This document shows, one piece after another, positions 11,594 to 25,300 of a stretch of DNA of 64,000 nucleotides (position 1 is its first letter; every line of letters begins with the position of its first letter). This DNA is from Limonium bicolor (lineage: Eukaryota; Streptophyta; Magnoliopsida; Caryophyllales; Plumbaginaceae). Below the pieces are notes generated by a model. That model made no database searches. It worked only from the letters and a program-made list of their open reading frames with translations, and had not been told where the DNA came from. Where the stretch lies: the NCBI GenBank assembly GCA_023374045.1, contig CM041776.1, forward strand, positions 39,996,171 to 40,060,170, written 5' to 3'. The translations under genes were made by a program, and so were the position numbers.

Positions 11594-12759
11594 TGAAATA
11601 CCCCTAACCTTTTATAATTAAATAATGATAAGTAAGTATTAATTAGGGGATTATTAAACCCTAAAAAGGTATATAAACACTTAGGCATTAAAAACGCACC
11701 TAAACTCCTTAAGGTCAAAAACGTGCACTAAAGCCCGACCTTAAGATAAACAAGTAGTATAAGTTATAAACTTCACATGAAGTTAACCAAGGATCATTAT
11801 ATGATCTTCAGAATGCAAGACTTCATCTAAAAACCGAGTGAAAATACAAAATGCTCGGGAGTTCCCTTAAAGGCCCTTAAGGCCCGAAAGTCCCGGAAAT
11901 ACTAATAGGATGAAGTAAAGCTTTACACTTTATTCCAATGCACCATAACACCTTATTAAATATATAAGATGAAGTTCTCAAGCTAAATTCTCAGTTAAAC
12001 GCAAAGTGCTAGGAGATGCCTTATGGGGATCCCATAAACCCTCGGGAAGGCCCAGGAGGAGTGCCGAGGTGGCACGAACCCCCTATAAAATTTAATTCTT
12101 AGAGCTCCTAACATGATTATTCAACATTCTAAAGAGAATGCATGATCTACTTCCAAGAAAATAAACAAAAATACTCGGACGAATTTCTTAACGCTCCTTT
12201 TTGCCGGTTAGCCCGAGAGTGGTGTTCTGAGTTGATATAACCCATATAACTCAATGTAACACCTTAACATATTTTTATTGACTATAAACAATGTCAATAA
12301 ACACTTTGAACTCATAGCGATTAATTTTCTCAGAAAATTCTTAAAGCACAAAAAACGCACCTTCGGGTGTCACGAAAATGCGTTACGCAATTGCCTTGAT
12401 ATTGTTGAGGTGCCACGAGTTGATAATCTTAAAAGGGGATAAATTGACCATCTAAATCAATTGATGGCAGTACTAAATTAATAGTACAAGTGGGGGCTAT
12501 TTTACCATCAAAAAGGTACCTAAAATCAGCATTTTTACCTTAAAACTCTCATCTTTTCCATCATATAAATGTACCAATTAAATGCTGGAACCTATTACAC
12601 ATATTAGTATGGTCTTAATACAATATAGTGCACCAAAAATCAAGTTAAAAATCAACTCCATCTGATCTCCAATGCATGCGCCAATAAGAGTCAATTTTGA
12701 CTAGTTTTTAGTTTAAAAATTGTCTTATGGATGGTGAGTCATCTTAGATGTTATATGAT
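11594..12759 (+). repeat. B 3' LTR, segment 1
   Basis: Starts with TGAAATACCCC after the polypurine tract, the same start as the other giant LTRs here (L1, L2). It is interrupted at 12760 by L1; the last five bases, ATGAT (12755-12759), are the target duplicated by L1. No genes are seen. Confidence 0.85.
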
Positions 12760-15700
12760 TGAAATACCCCGACCTTAAATATAGCGATTAAATTATCCTA
12801 ATGGGTATTTAAGAGCCTAATAATGATTAAGTAATATTGGTATGGAAAAATAAATCCAAAAGAAATAAAGAAACGCTTAAAAAGCGTAAAACGCTAAATA
12901 AGCGTTAAACAACCATAGGAGGTATAAGACCTCGGTTAGCGTAATATAAGGATTCTAAAGGCTTAATTAAGTCTAAATAAATATAAGGAACAAATCCCAA
13001 AGAAAACGGATCCTTAAATGGATTAAAATCACTAACGAACCTTAAAGCACGTTTTTCGAGGTAACCGGGAAAACGCGTCTTTAAGCGGGTCAAATAGACT
13101 CGTAACAATTTTGGTCAACTAAATAATCATTAATAAATATTAGTGAAGCTTTAGAGCCAATAAAAACAAGAAAACGAGAAATTAGTAAAAACTGTCAAAA
13201 ACGGGAAGTTGTGGGGTAAAAGCACAAATAACTCAAACTAGTGTGTCCACTATTGTAAATAAATTTTCAAAACCCACAATGGGCTATATGTCATCCGATC
13301 CCCCTTCCCTCTCACACAAAAAAAAATATAAGTAAAGAAAGAAAGAAGAAAAGAAAGAAGAAAGAAAAAAAAATACCAAAAAGTAGAGAGTACTCTCTTT
13401 CCTCACCTTTTTCTTCTCTCTCTCCCATTTCTTCCTTCCCCATCGTGCTCTCTCTTTTCCTCCTTCCCCCATGCAGCGATTTGAGCTTCCCCTCTACAAC
13501 AATGGAAGTTCTTCTCTTCTCCATGCTCCACCCTCATGTGAGCTTCAAATACAAAAATAATTACATATTTGTAATCCCTCATCATCCTCTACACTTCTCT
13601 CTTTTCAAAATCCAAAAATGAGGAAGTTCAATTTCGTGGGTATACCCATTGGTGAAGAAAATAGCATCAATGTGTAGCTTGGGGTCTCCTCTCTCCAACA
13701 AGGTAAAAATCTACATGAAAAACTCATGTTTCTTCACTTCCTTCACAACCGATTTTTCTCCATTGTAATGCTCTGTTTTTCTCTCTCCTTTGAGCATAAT
13801 ATCAACCTTACAATGGTGGTGGATTCACCTTCTTGAACCAAGGGCTAAAAACCCTCCTAAGACACTCCAAGGTAAACCCTAGAAATCTTGTTCTAAACAT
13901 TTCTATGAACTAGCATTAATTAAGGGGTTAGCATGTTAATTATACTTATTTTATGTGCTTTGGGTGATGGGAATGGAGTTTGGCAACTCCATTCCCCACA
14001 AAAACCGATTTGTGCAAGAAAGAGAGGAAGAAGAGAATTGGAAGAGAATTGAAGGAGATTATAAGCTCAAGGTAAGAGTCCTTCTTAATGCTCAATTTAA
14101 TGCATTAGTGTAATGGGAATGGGTAAGCAAATAAAAGAACCTACACGATTGTATTGGTATTGTAGTATTGGAAGTTTAAGTATTGTGAGGAAGTTTGAGT
14201 ATTTGTGAAATTAGTACGTGAATTGTAGGCCTTGGAGCCAAATGGTTGTGTATGAGTATTAGTATTGGTATTTGAAGAAGTATTGGTGAATGTATATTGT
14301 ATTGATTGCTGGTAGGACCCTTGTATGGGTGTGGCTAGAATAGGAATGATTTTGGTGATAATGGGAATGTGTGGATAAGTGAGAATTGTAGGTGAACTAT
14401 GGCAAATTTTGGTAGGAAATGTACACTTATGGATGGCTTGGTGAATGGGAGAACCAAGGTGTTATTGGATTGTGTAGGTATGTTTAGTAGTAATGAAGTG
14501 GTAGTTGTAGTATGAGAAACAAGAAGTGTAAAATCTGTAGCAAAGGGTATAAAAATGCATTGGAGAAGTGAGGAAAAATTAGTGTGAGAATTGGTAAAAA
14601 GAGGGTTGGACTTGGGTATAGATATTGTAGTTGCTTGGAAATAAATTGGAATGGTAAGATGGCATTGGAACAAAGTGCAAATGCAAAGAGGTAGGAATGC
14701 ACAAGTGTGCAAAGTATGAAATTGTGAATGAAAATTTGTAGAATTTGAGCAAGAAGTTGAGTAAGTATTGGACCATGGATTTAAGGAGTTTAGTGAGTGT
14801 TTAAGTGGTTTAATTATGTACAAAACATGTGGAAAGATTATGGAATGATTGGAGGTGAATTAAGGGTGATTTGGGGTTGAAAAATCAACCAAGTAGCAGT
14901 TTTTAGCAGGGTCCGGGACCTAGGGTATGTACCAAGTCCCGGACCGCACTTAAAATCAGTTCGAGAGTCATCCTAGCAGGTGGTCCGGGACCTAGGTCCA
15001 GGACCAAGTCCCGGACCAATATAAAAATAGGTCGTAAGTGATTTCAGTGCATGGTCCGGGACCTTGGGTCCGGACCAAGTCCCGGACCACCTATAAAAGC
15101 TTGTAAAATGTGATTTTTAGGGGTCTAACCATGGGGCATGATGGGTAATGGTTTTAGAAGTTGTAAGGCCTTGTTTGTGACCTTTAAAGGCCCTAAGAAG
15201 TGTAAACAAGTTTGAGAAGTAATTAAGAAAGTGTAAGTTAAGAACATTAAGTTAAACCGAAATAACGGGATAACGGGGTAAGTACGGGAGTAGTAATTAT
15301 GTATGTATTGTGATGCTTAGTATTAATTGAACATTTGGCATGTAGTCATTGGTTCAAGAATAAGACTCGAGGACAAGTAAGGACTAAGGAACAAGAGTGA
15401 ACCAAAGAAACAAGAAGGCACCCGGTAACGTAAATTGTAGAAAAGGTATGATTTCTTCATGCCCTGTATCCTAATCTGGTTACCCCGATTTGTGTGCTTA
15501 TTTGATCACCTAATAAGATAAATGCATGAATCGGACTATATTGCACCTACTGTGCTTGTTTACATTGTTCTGATATTTGTCTTGAACAATAGTTTGTATA
15601 ATTCATGAAACATATGAATGATGATGAAGTGTATCATACTTGTATATGTAATGTATTTGTATGTAAGTGATATGGGTATTGTATTATTGTGGCTTGGATG

Positions 15701-16822
15701 TTGACTTGTACTAATTCCTAACTATCTAACTCCTAACTTAAGTGAGTAAATTGGAAGAGTACAAGTCCGATATAGCTTCGGCCACGCGTGAGGATGCGGA
15801 GTCACAAGAGGTTGGCTGCAATTCCTGACTCTTAAACTGGTCCGCGGCCCAAATCCCTTAAATGGGTAGCATCCCGGATTGGTGAGTCAAGTAAATCCCG
15901 GAGGTGGGACGGTTGTAGTCCCCAGGGCCGGAGGTCCCGACGACTTAACTTGAGTAAGAGTAGAGTAAGTAAGTATGGATCCGTAAGTAAGTATGAGTAT
16001 GAGTATGTATGTGTATGAAGTAACGAGTAAAAGAGTAATCTCCACCGATTAACCCGGGTGGACCAATGAAGCTAACAAGAATTGTATATTGTGTATGTAA
16101 TGAGTATGTGTATTCGGAAGAAGGTAGTATGTATTGGATGGTTTATGTATTCCTTGTATGTAAGTAGTGTATGTATGTATGCCTGCGTAAGTATTGTTGT
16201 ATTGTGTATAAGAGCATGTATGCAGTATCTTTGAATGAAATCAAACCGCATTGTATTCGACCAAGTGGTCGGCGTACCCTCACTAGTACGCGGGGTATGC
16301 GGTTATCATGCTCGGCGAAAGCTGACCCCTTCGGGGGACATTTTTTAGTGTGCAGGTACCCGAAGCGAATGTGGTCAAGGCACGAGACCGGTGACTACAT
16401 TGGATAGTAGTAGCAGAATGTAGAGGTGTATTAACTAGCACACCCCTTGTATTTAGAAAGTAATGTAGTAGTGAGGAATGGGTAGTAAGTAGTCTCTTAG
16501 TGAGTATGTATGAACTGGAAGAGGTATTATACTTGTATAAGGAACCTAGTAAACTCGGTATGTAGATTTATGTATTGTACTTGGAGTATTGTATTGAATG
16601 AAGATTGTAGTAGTATTTGGTAAACGGAGAACGTATTGTAGATTGTAGTACTCGGGATTCCGGTCCATCAGACCGATGCTGTATGTAGAAGTAGTAGCCT
16701 TGTTAGTCACGTGGGTGACTAACGGCATTGTATCACCCATTGTATGTAAGTATATCCGCTGCGTGTATCTGATATGTAAGGAATTGGACGGTAAGCACTG
16801 TATTAATGGTAGGGGTGTTACA
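12760..16822 (+). repeat. L1 5' LTR
   Basis: Runs from TGAAATACCCCG to GGGGTGTTACA and aligns end to end with 22332-26422. It holds a pyrimidine-rich segment (13390-13490), three GTAA sites (13703, 13872, 14072), a C-poor stretch (14080-14860), the CCGGGAC hairpin array (14910-15088), a CCCCTTCGGGG hairpin (about 16325-16337) and a GTTAGTCAC/GTGACTAAC hairpin (about 16702-16723). ORFs inside it are incidental. Confidence 0.93.
14910..15088. repeat. Hairpin array in the L1 5' LTR
   Basis: Three 36-bp units (14910-14945, 14982-15017, 15053-15088) each have 10-bp perfect arms, GGTCCGGGAC and GTCCCGGACC, spaced 72 and 71 bp. The second copy of the array is at 24496-24675. Confidence 0.92.
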
Positions 16823-19800
16823 AAAAGTGGTATCAGAGCGAAGTATCGCTCTGATGACTGGAATACCGAGTTTAGGAATACCGAGTTAGGAATTAGAAGC
16901 TTAGGGCTAAGGGCTGAGTGTTAGCATTAGAGATATGCTAGTTAGGAACTACCGGTGAGTACCGGATACCTACATACCAGACCCGCCCTCCGCAAACCCA
17001 TTGTATAACTTGGGAAAGACGCCAGAGAGAAGGAAAACCTCTCATACTCGGGAAAACCCGATCTGGCAGTTGGGAAGCAATCACACAGTAACAAGAACCG
17101 ACATATAGATTCCAAGAAATGGAAGACCCGGAGATGGATCCCGGTTGAACAACAATACCCGCACTTAATAGCGGGAATAAGCACTCCAACCACAAGGAGG
17201 CTACAACTTACAACAGCATGGGGCGACGTGCTTAGCAGTCGCGAACCTAGCTAGTCAACCAGCAGCAGGAAGAAGCACTAACTGTGCAACGGAATGGAAA
17301 AGGGCAGTAACGGAACCCGAGACACAAGTCTACGGGATAGTAATAGAATAACCACCAACGGTATGCTAGCTGACTAAGGAATAGTCGGGAGCGTTAACTC
17401 CAAATTACAACGCCAAAGGTTGCAATACCTGGCCAATATGCTCAGACAACTACAATAACAACCATGAGATATAATCTAATAGGACTACAAGAGTAGTGCC
17501 TAAACAAGGAAGGCTCAGTACCACCACAGATGGTGGGAACGAGCCACAAGGAACGACACTAAACCAAATAGAGTGGGAATCTCCAAGGATTGGAGAAGTA
17601 CCCAGATCTACGACAGTCATGTCTAGACCACCAAGAAGCTACCTAAAGGATCGAGTATACCAATTGTAGATTGACAATCAAGAATCACCAACAAGACTAT
17701 AAACACAAATGGAAACCACCAAGATTGGTATAGATTACCAAAAACCACCATACCACGCACTTGCCACAAGTGCAGTAAAGACAGAGATATGTAAAGGAAC
17801 ACTAACATGTCACAAGTACATAGTAATGTACGGTGACTGTAACGAAACAACCACAGGATCACATCCTAACAACCAGACGTATGGAACCTTGGAAAGGCCT
17901 AACGGCCCGACCACTGTATTTAGAACATACCAGTCAGCGAGAGACTAGACTTGGTCAAGACCTCAAACGTGGCTATGCCATGAGAGATTCTTTTAACACC
18001 GAACCATTGTTTTAAAACCCAAAATTTTCTTTCAAAACCACAACCCTCTTTTAAAAACCTTGGATTTTAAAACCAGACAACAGCATTATGGTGAGTATCA
18101 TAGGATGATACAAGAGGAGTTGGCAACAGAATACTTCACCTAGGCGTGTGACGAACACTACGAGTATACCCGTTACGGGATGTGGGACAACCGCACTCCG
18201 AAGGAGCTTGTGGGCCCGACATATAGTTGGGTAAGTGGTAACGTATCAACATGGTACCCCACGTATGTATACATGTAGTGTACGACACACGGGAAGTAGT
18301 CAACTCCGTTCTACGGACCATCAGTAAGTTCAAACCAAGACAGCTGGACACCTCAGAGGATCAAGCATAAAGGAACTCAGAGAATCCATCTGAAGATGAG
18401 GAATAAGAACTAGGAAGTGCAAAGAGCACATGCTAGTAAGTATAGACATTGGATATGTCTCAAATAATCCAAGCAATTACCTGACAGCTGGATGGATGCC
18501 CAGCCTAAACACATAAGGCAATGCCTAACGTGAACCTAACAATACTCAACAAACGGGCGGAATTCCCAAGAGCAATCACAATTACCACGAAGCACAATCC
18601 ATCATTGAGAGGATATAACCTAGACGAAGCACTAGGAGCAAGTGTAAACAGTCTACCCGAAGGGAGACGTTATAACCCAAAAGGGACGACCAAGTACAAT
18701 ACCATAAGACGGTTAAGAGGACAACACACGTTGTAACATTAGCCGGATGTAACGGCACTACCAACACCCAGGAGCGATCCTTGAAGGTGTCTGCGTTAAC
18801 AACAGTTGAACAAGCGTAATGATATGAGCACGGAGCTAAAACGACACTCGGTTAGACACCGAAGGGATTTCACTTAACAGGAAATGCCCTAAACTACAGA
18901 GGCACTATTAGCACCAGATTGCCTGAAGGGTCTCCTATGAACGGAAGCGTGATGCCACGACTTACCATGGAGCCCAATAATACCTCCAACCTATGACGGT
19001 ATACATGGAGTGGAAACATGTATAAGCAGCTTGCAAAGAGCATAGCTTGCAGCAATATGGCTCTAAAGCCATAAACCTGATGCGTTGTGTAACCTTAAAC
19101 GGTTGCAAAACCCACACCATTACTAACAAGACTTGCAAGAGGGATTGCCTCATACGACAAGAAATCAACAACTGGACCATAAATTCAAACCCAACATCCT
19201 GAGTGGCTTGGAGTAATGGCCAACTCAATGTCACTGTCACTAGGGCATCAGCCTAGTACACAGTTGACGGAGCTTAATTACCCCTCATGCCTTCTGTAGC
19301 AATGTACACAGAGGCATAAGAATCATGATATGCCAACATTGGCCTAGTCCACACTTGGACACTACGAGAAACCCAAGGGAAGGTACCCCTCGTTAACCAA
19401 GACCACCAATGTGGTGATGATGTGAACCCTTAGAAAAGGCTTCCATACTATAACAAAAACCACGCAATAGATATTGCCAAGGTGAGGATAAGGAAATGAG
19501 ATTTCCAAACCATTACGACTTAAAGGAGTAAGTACTCCATATGCACCCAAGCATGTGGACCATTGGTAAACACCAACATAGCAACCTTGTCATAGACCTA
19601 TGAGTGGAGACAAACCCTCAACAAGAACTTTCATTTATCAATGATAGAATACTCTCAATTGGAGAACGGGACCAGAAAACCCTTGAAGTTTCTTGGGATG
19701 TCCCGGTGATGTACATACAAAAGTAAAACTACACAGCTAGAGCCTAAACCAATGCCAGCACGAAAGGCAATAATTATCAAAGCAATTAATGTGAACACAC

Positions 19801-22331
19801 ATTGAACACCATGAATGATTAACGCTCAAGGGAGCTTATGACCCGATGAGTTATTCATCCTTGGTCAACCAAGATACTTGGTAAATTGTATCACAAATGA
19901 TGAAGATAATGTGAGGTAAGCCAACCTACACATGAAACCTAAACTGAAATAAAACACCCCACAATGGGAAGATAATAGCATTGCGGTATGCTACAACAAC
20001 CGTCATACACACAACATTGGAAACCCCAGGGTATTCATACCATAAGGAATGGTGCCAATGACAATGGCAATGAGTGAAGAGAAACTATCACAGTAACAGA
20101 AACAGTAAGAGCAATGTTGTATAATGAGTAAGAATACGGGGCGCAACAAGCGACCGCTATGAGGAAGTAACAGATAACAACACGGAGTATAAGTATGAAA
20201 TGACAGGAAGAAATATTTCTTCCCATCACATAAGTGACTTACTGTCAAGCGTTTACGCCTCTGCGCTCTGTATGACTGAGTGTTTTGGTATTGCACTTGT
20301 GCAGCTAATGATCTAATGCGATGGCTAGGAATATGGAGAATGTAAACCGTAGTAAATCCTTCCTTTCACCACAAACACGGCATAAGCCAGCTAAGCAAGC
20401 TTAGCAACAAACCGTGCGGCCTAAGGCCAGAGCACGAAGTGTAACACACTAACAATCACAGATGTGAATTCCATGGAATAAAGGTGAAAGAGATTAAGAA
20501 GTCACTAGGACCGACGCATAGAATGCAAGGTCATACAAGTGAACACTTGTACTGAACCAGAGAACTGGTAAATTAGAAGCTATGGCAACAGAGGAAGCAC
20601 TACAATTAAGTGGTGACTTAACCTCGCCCACAATAGTCGGAGGAACTTAACAATCGTGGGACGAACAACATGTAAGATTACCAGGAGCTGGCTATAATAA
20701 ACTCATTGAGTTCAAACGGTAAAAGAATACCGCATTTGTTAGTAAACCTTATTCCATAATAGAGGATAAAAGGTGATGTATAGCACATTAATATAACAAG
20801 AAGGGTGATAACCCAATTATCAGGGTCGCGCAGCAGAAGCTAGTGGGCCCTAGCTAGGAGATAATGTACCTAGTGCATAATACAATGGCTATTAATGCCT
20901 TAAGCCTAAAGGCTAGAACCGAATTAATGATGTTAAATAAACTCATATAGGAATCTTGGTGCAAAGACTAAACCATTGGTATGGTTAAGACCCTTTGACC
21001 AGAGCATATTATAGTATACCGTAGTGAAGCTAAACGCTTCAGTTGCCCCTGATTAAACCAATGTTTAATAATAATAACATATGGTAGATTACGTGGGCGT
21101 AATCCCTTTTAAGGGGGGTAGAGCGAAAACCGCTTAATGTAAGTTTTATGAAAAAACACAAACCACATGTGCATAGCACAAATGAGAACCAAATGATGAT
21201 TGACTATGTTAAATAAACATAAGTACTCATTCACATGTAATTATGGTAATTAGGCATTAGACATGCAAATACCATAGGAGGAGTATACCCATCTTGTAAC
21301 ACCAGTGTAAGAGTATTAGTAAAAGAAAAGTAATGAGTAGTGGACGGAGCTCCACAAGTATTGTAACCTTGAAGAAGTACGAAATGAATGAGAGTAGATG
21401 AATGAAGTTTTCGAGTAGTGGAATCGTAGGTAAATTATTTGAAGTAAATTGAGGACAACAAAAATTTTACAAGTATGGTAATTCCTAGTTAGAATATTTG
21501 AAACAATGGAGAGTAAGGGATGGAAGTAGTGAAGGTTGATGAGATGAGCACTTAGGTATTGAACCTCGAAGTAAAAGCATTTGGGAAATAGATTGAGAAT
21601 GACTGATGGATCGAATTCCATCCTTGAGAGATGCATGAATGACTAGGAAGAGTAAAAAGATAAAACATGAAAATAATTGAATTAATTGCTTGTTTGAAAC
21701 TGATGTGGGAAGTCGAACTTGATCCTGATCAGATCAAGGGAAACCGAACACAAATTGGGGTGGAAAGATAGTTCAACACTGATGCTGATCACATCAGGGT
21801 CGAATGATTCTTGAAGCTCCCCTCAAGTGGTCACAAGAATCACACATAGGATAGAAGTAATGAAAATAAATTGGAACTTGGAGTTGGATGCTTTAGAAAG
21901 ATTTCTAATTAGCTGTTGGGAAGGATTTTTCCTTAGACTGAGAATAAGGATTTGGCTAGAAGCTTATATCGGAGAAGATAGTAGTGTAGCATGTTGTATT
22001 ATTCCAAGGGCAACGGGACATAGAGGAGTCCCGTGTCTAGATGACCTGAGTGCCTGCGGGATTGTATTGTGTATTGCATTGCTTTGGGGATAGCTTTGCA
22101 CTGTATGTATGTATGAATTTTGTAAAGGGAACCGGATGGTTGACAGTAATATGGATTGGAGTAAGTATTGTACATTGGTATGATAGGGAAAGGAGAAACC
22201 TTGAGTAATGGACGTGGGAATTAGCAAGTCGGGAATGTATGACCACGGTATTAGACATGTAAGAATGAGTAAGCATTGTAAACCTATAACCTCGAACAAC
22301 TTTGAGGACAAAGTTCTTAAGGGGGGTAGAT
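16823..22331 (+). other. L1 internal region, non-coding
   Basis: The 5.5-kb internal region begins with the primer site TGGTATCAGAGC (16828-16839) and ends with the polypurine tract AAGGGGGGTAGA (22319-22330). A second tract of the same sort is at 21114-21125. No gag, protease, RT or integrase motif is visible. The segment about 20960-21015 resembles the decayed integrase tail of B (10810-10860); 20245-20310 and 21700-21835 match further B blocks. It therefore looks like an extremely decayed chromovirus interior that still moves. Confidence 0.85.
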
Positions 22332-25300
22332 TGAAATACCCCGACCTTAAATATAGCGATTAAATTATCCTAATGGGTATTTAAGAGCCTAATAATGATT
22401 AAGTAATATTGGTAAGGAAAAATAAATCCAAAAGAAATAAAGAAACGCTTAAAAAGCGTAAAACGCTAAATAAGCGTTAAACAACCATAGGAGGTATAAG
22501 ACCTCGGTTAGCGTAATATAAGGATTCTAAAGGCTTAATTAAGTCTAAATAAATATTAGGGAACAAATCCCAAGAAAACGGATCCTTAAAATGGATTAAA
22601 ATCACTAACGAACCTTAAAGCACGTTTTTCGAGGTAACCGGGAAAACGCGTCTTTAAGCGGGTCAAATAGACTCGTAACAATTTTGGTCAACTAAATAAT
22701 CATTAATAAATATTAGTGAAGCTTTAGAGCCAATAAAAACAAGAAAACGAGAAATTAGTAAAAACTGTCAAAAACGGGAAGTTGTGGGGTAAAAGCACAA
22801 ATAACTCAAACTAGTGTGTCCACTATTGTAAATAAAATTTTCAAAACCCACAATGGGCTGTATGTCATCCGATCCCCCTTCCCTCTCACACACAAAAAAA
22901 ATATAAGTAAAGAAAGAAAAAGAAAGAAAAAAAAAAATACCAAAAAGTAGAGAGTACTCTCTTTCCTCACCTTTTTTCTCTCTCTCTCTCCCATTTCTTC
23001 CTTCCCCATCGTGCTCTCTCTTTTCCTCCTTCCCCCATGCAGCGATTTTGAGCTTCCCCTCTACAACAATGGAAGCTCTCTCTTCTTCTCCATGCTCCAC
23101 CCTCATGTGAGCTTCAAATACAAAAATAATACATATTTGTAATCCCCTCATCATCCTCTACACTTCTCTCTTTTCAAAATCCAAAAATGAGGAAGTTCAA
23201 TTTCGTGGGTATACCCCATTGGTGAAGAAAATAGCATCAATGTGTAGCTTGGGGTCTCCTCTCTCCAACAAGGTAAAAATCTACATGAAAAACTCATGTT
23301 TTCTTCACCTTCCTTCACAACCGATTTTTCTCCATTTGTAATGCTCTGTTTTTCTCTCTCCTTTGAGCATAATATCAACCTTACAATGGTGGTGGATTCA
23401 CCTTCTTGAACCAAGGGCTAAAAACCCTCCTAAGACACTCCAAAGGTAAACCCTAGAAATCTTGTTCTAAACATTTCTATGAACTAGCATTAATTAAGGG
23501 GTTAGCATGTTAATTATACTTATTTTATGTGCTTTGGGTGATGGGAATGGAGTTTGGCAACTCCATTCCCCACAAAACCGATTTGTGCAAGAAAGAGAGG
23601 AAGAAGAGAATTGGAAGAGAATTGAAGGAGATATAAGCTCAAGGTAAGAGCTCCTTCTTAATGCTCAATTTAATGCATTAGTGTAATGGGAATGGGTAAG
23701 CAAATAAAAGAACCTAAACGATTGTATTGGTATTGTAGTATTGGAAGTTTAAGTATTTGTGAGGAAGTTTGAGTATTTGTGAAATTAGTACGTGAATTGT
23801 AGGCCTTGGAGCCAAATGGTTGTGTATGAGTATTAGTATTGGTATTTGAAGAAGTATTGGTGAATGTATATTGTATTGATTGCTGGTAGGACCCTTGTAT
23901 GGGTGTGGCTAGAATAGGAATGATTTTGGTGATAATGGGAATGTGTGGATAAGTGAGAATTGTAGGTGAACTATGGCAAAATTTTGGTAGGAAATGTACA
24001 CTTATGGATGGCTTGGTGAATGGGAGAACCAAGGTGTATATTGGATTGTGTAGGTATGTTTAGTAGTAATGAAGTGGTAGTTGTAGTATGAGAAACAAGA
24101 AGTGTAAAATCTGTAGCAAAGGGTATAAAAATGCATTGGAGAAGTGAGGAAAAATTAGTGTGTAAGAATTGGTAAAAAGAGTGTTGGACTTGGGTATAGA
24201 TATTGTAGTTGCTTGGAAATAAATTGGAATGGTAAGATGGCATTGGAACAAAGTGCAAAATGCAAAGAGGAGTGTAGGAATGCACAAGTGTGCAAAGTAT
24301 GAAATTGTGAATGAAAATTTGTAGAATTTGAGCAAGAAGTTGAGTAAGTATTGGACCATGGATTTAAGGAGTTTTAGTGAGTGTTTAAGTGTGTTTAATT
24401 ATGTACAAAACATGTGGAAAGATTATGGAATGATTGGAGGTGAATTAAGGGTTGATTTGGGGTTGAAAAATCAACCAAGTAGCAGTTTTTAGCAGGGTCC
24501 GGGACCTAGGGTATGTACCAAGTCCCGGACCGCACTTAAAATCAGTTCGAGAGTCATCCTAGCAGGTGGTCCGGGACCTAGGTCCAGGACCAAGTCCCGG
24601 ACCAATATCAAAAATAGGTCGTAAGTGATTTCAGTGCATGGTCCGGGACCTTGGGTCCGGACCAAGTCCCGGACCACCTATAAAAGCTTGTAAAATGTGA
24701 TTTTTAGGGGTCTAACCATGGGGCATTGATGGGTAATGGTTTTAGAAGTTGTTAAGGCCTTGTTTGGTGACCTTTAAAGGCCCTAAGAAGTGTAAACAAG
24801 TTTGAGAAGTAATTAAGAAAGTTGTAAGTTTAAGAACATTAAGTTAAACCGAAATAACGGGATAACGGGGTAAGTACGGGAGTAGTAATTATGTATGTAT
24901 TGTGATGCTTAGTATTAATTGAACCATTTGGCATGTAGTCATTGGTTCAAGAATAAGACTCGAGGAACAAGTAAGGACTAAGGAACAAGAGTGAACCAAA
25001 GAAACAAGAAGGCACCCGGTAACGTAAATTGTAGAAAAGGTATGATTTCTTCATGCCCTGTATCCTAATCTGGTTACCCCGATTTGTGTGCTTATTTGAC
25101 ACCTAATAAGATAAATGCATGAATCGGACTATATTGCACTACTGTGCTTGTTTACATTGTTCTTGATATTGTCTTGAACTAGTTTGTATAATTCATGAAA
25201 CATATGAATGATGATGAAGTGTATCATACTTGTATTTGTAATGTATTGTATGTAGTGTATATGGTATTGTATTATTGTGGCTTGGATGTTGACTTGTACT

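Noticed and set aside
14335..14823. 162-codon minus-strand ORF in the L1 LTR (and its relatives at 23670-24359)
   Set aside because: Produced by the C-poor plus strand, of low complexity, frame not kept between the two LTR copies.
16325..16345. Bacterial-type terminator (GC hairpin plus T-run)
   Set aside because: Plant nuclear retrotransposon context; treated as a conserved RNA hairpin of unknown role instead.
16938..17195. Minus-strand ORFs at the start of the L1 interior as a gag candidate
   Set aside because: Opposite strand to the element, no gag motif, short.
22768..23154. Arg/Glu-rich minus-strand ORF in the L1 3' LTR
   Set aside because: It is the complement of a CT-rich leader tract and differs in frame from the 5' LTR copy.
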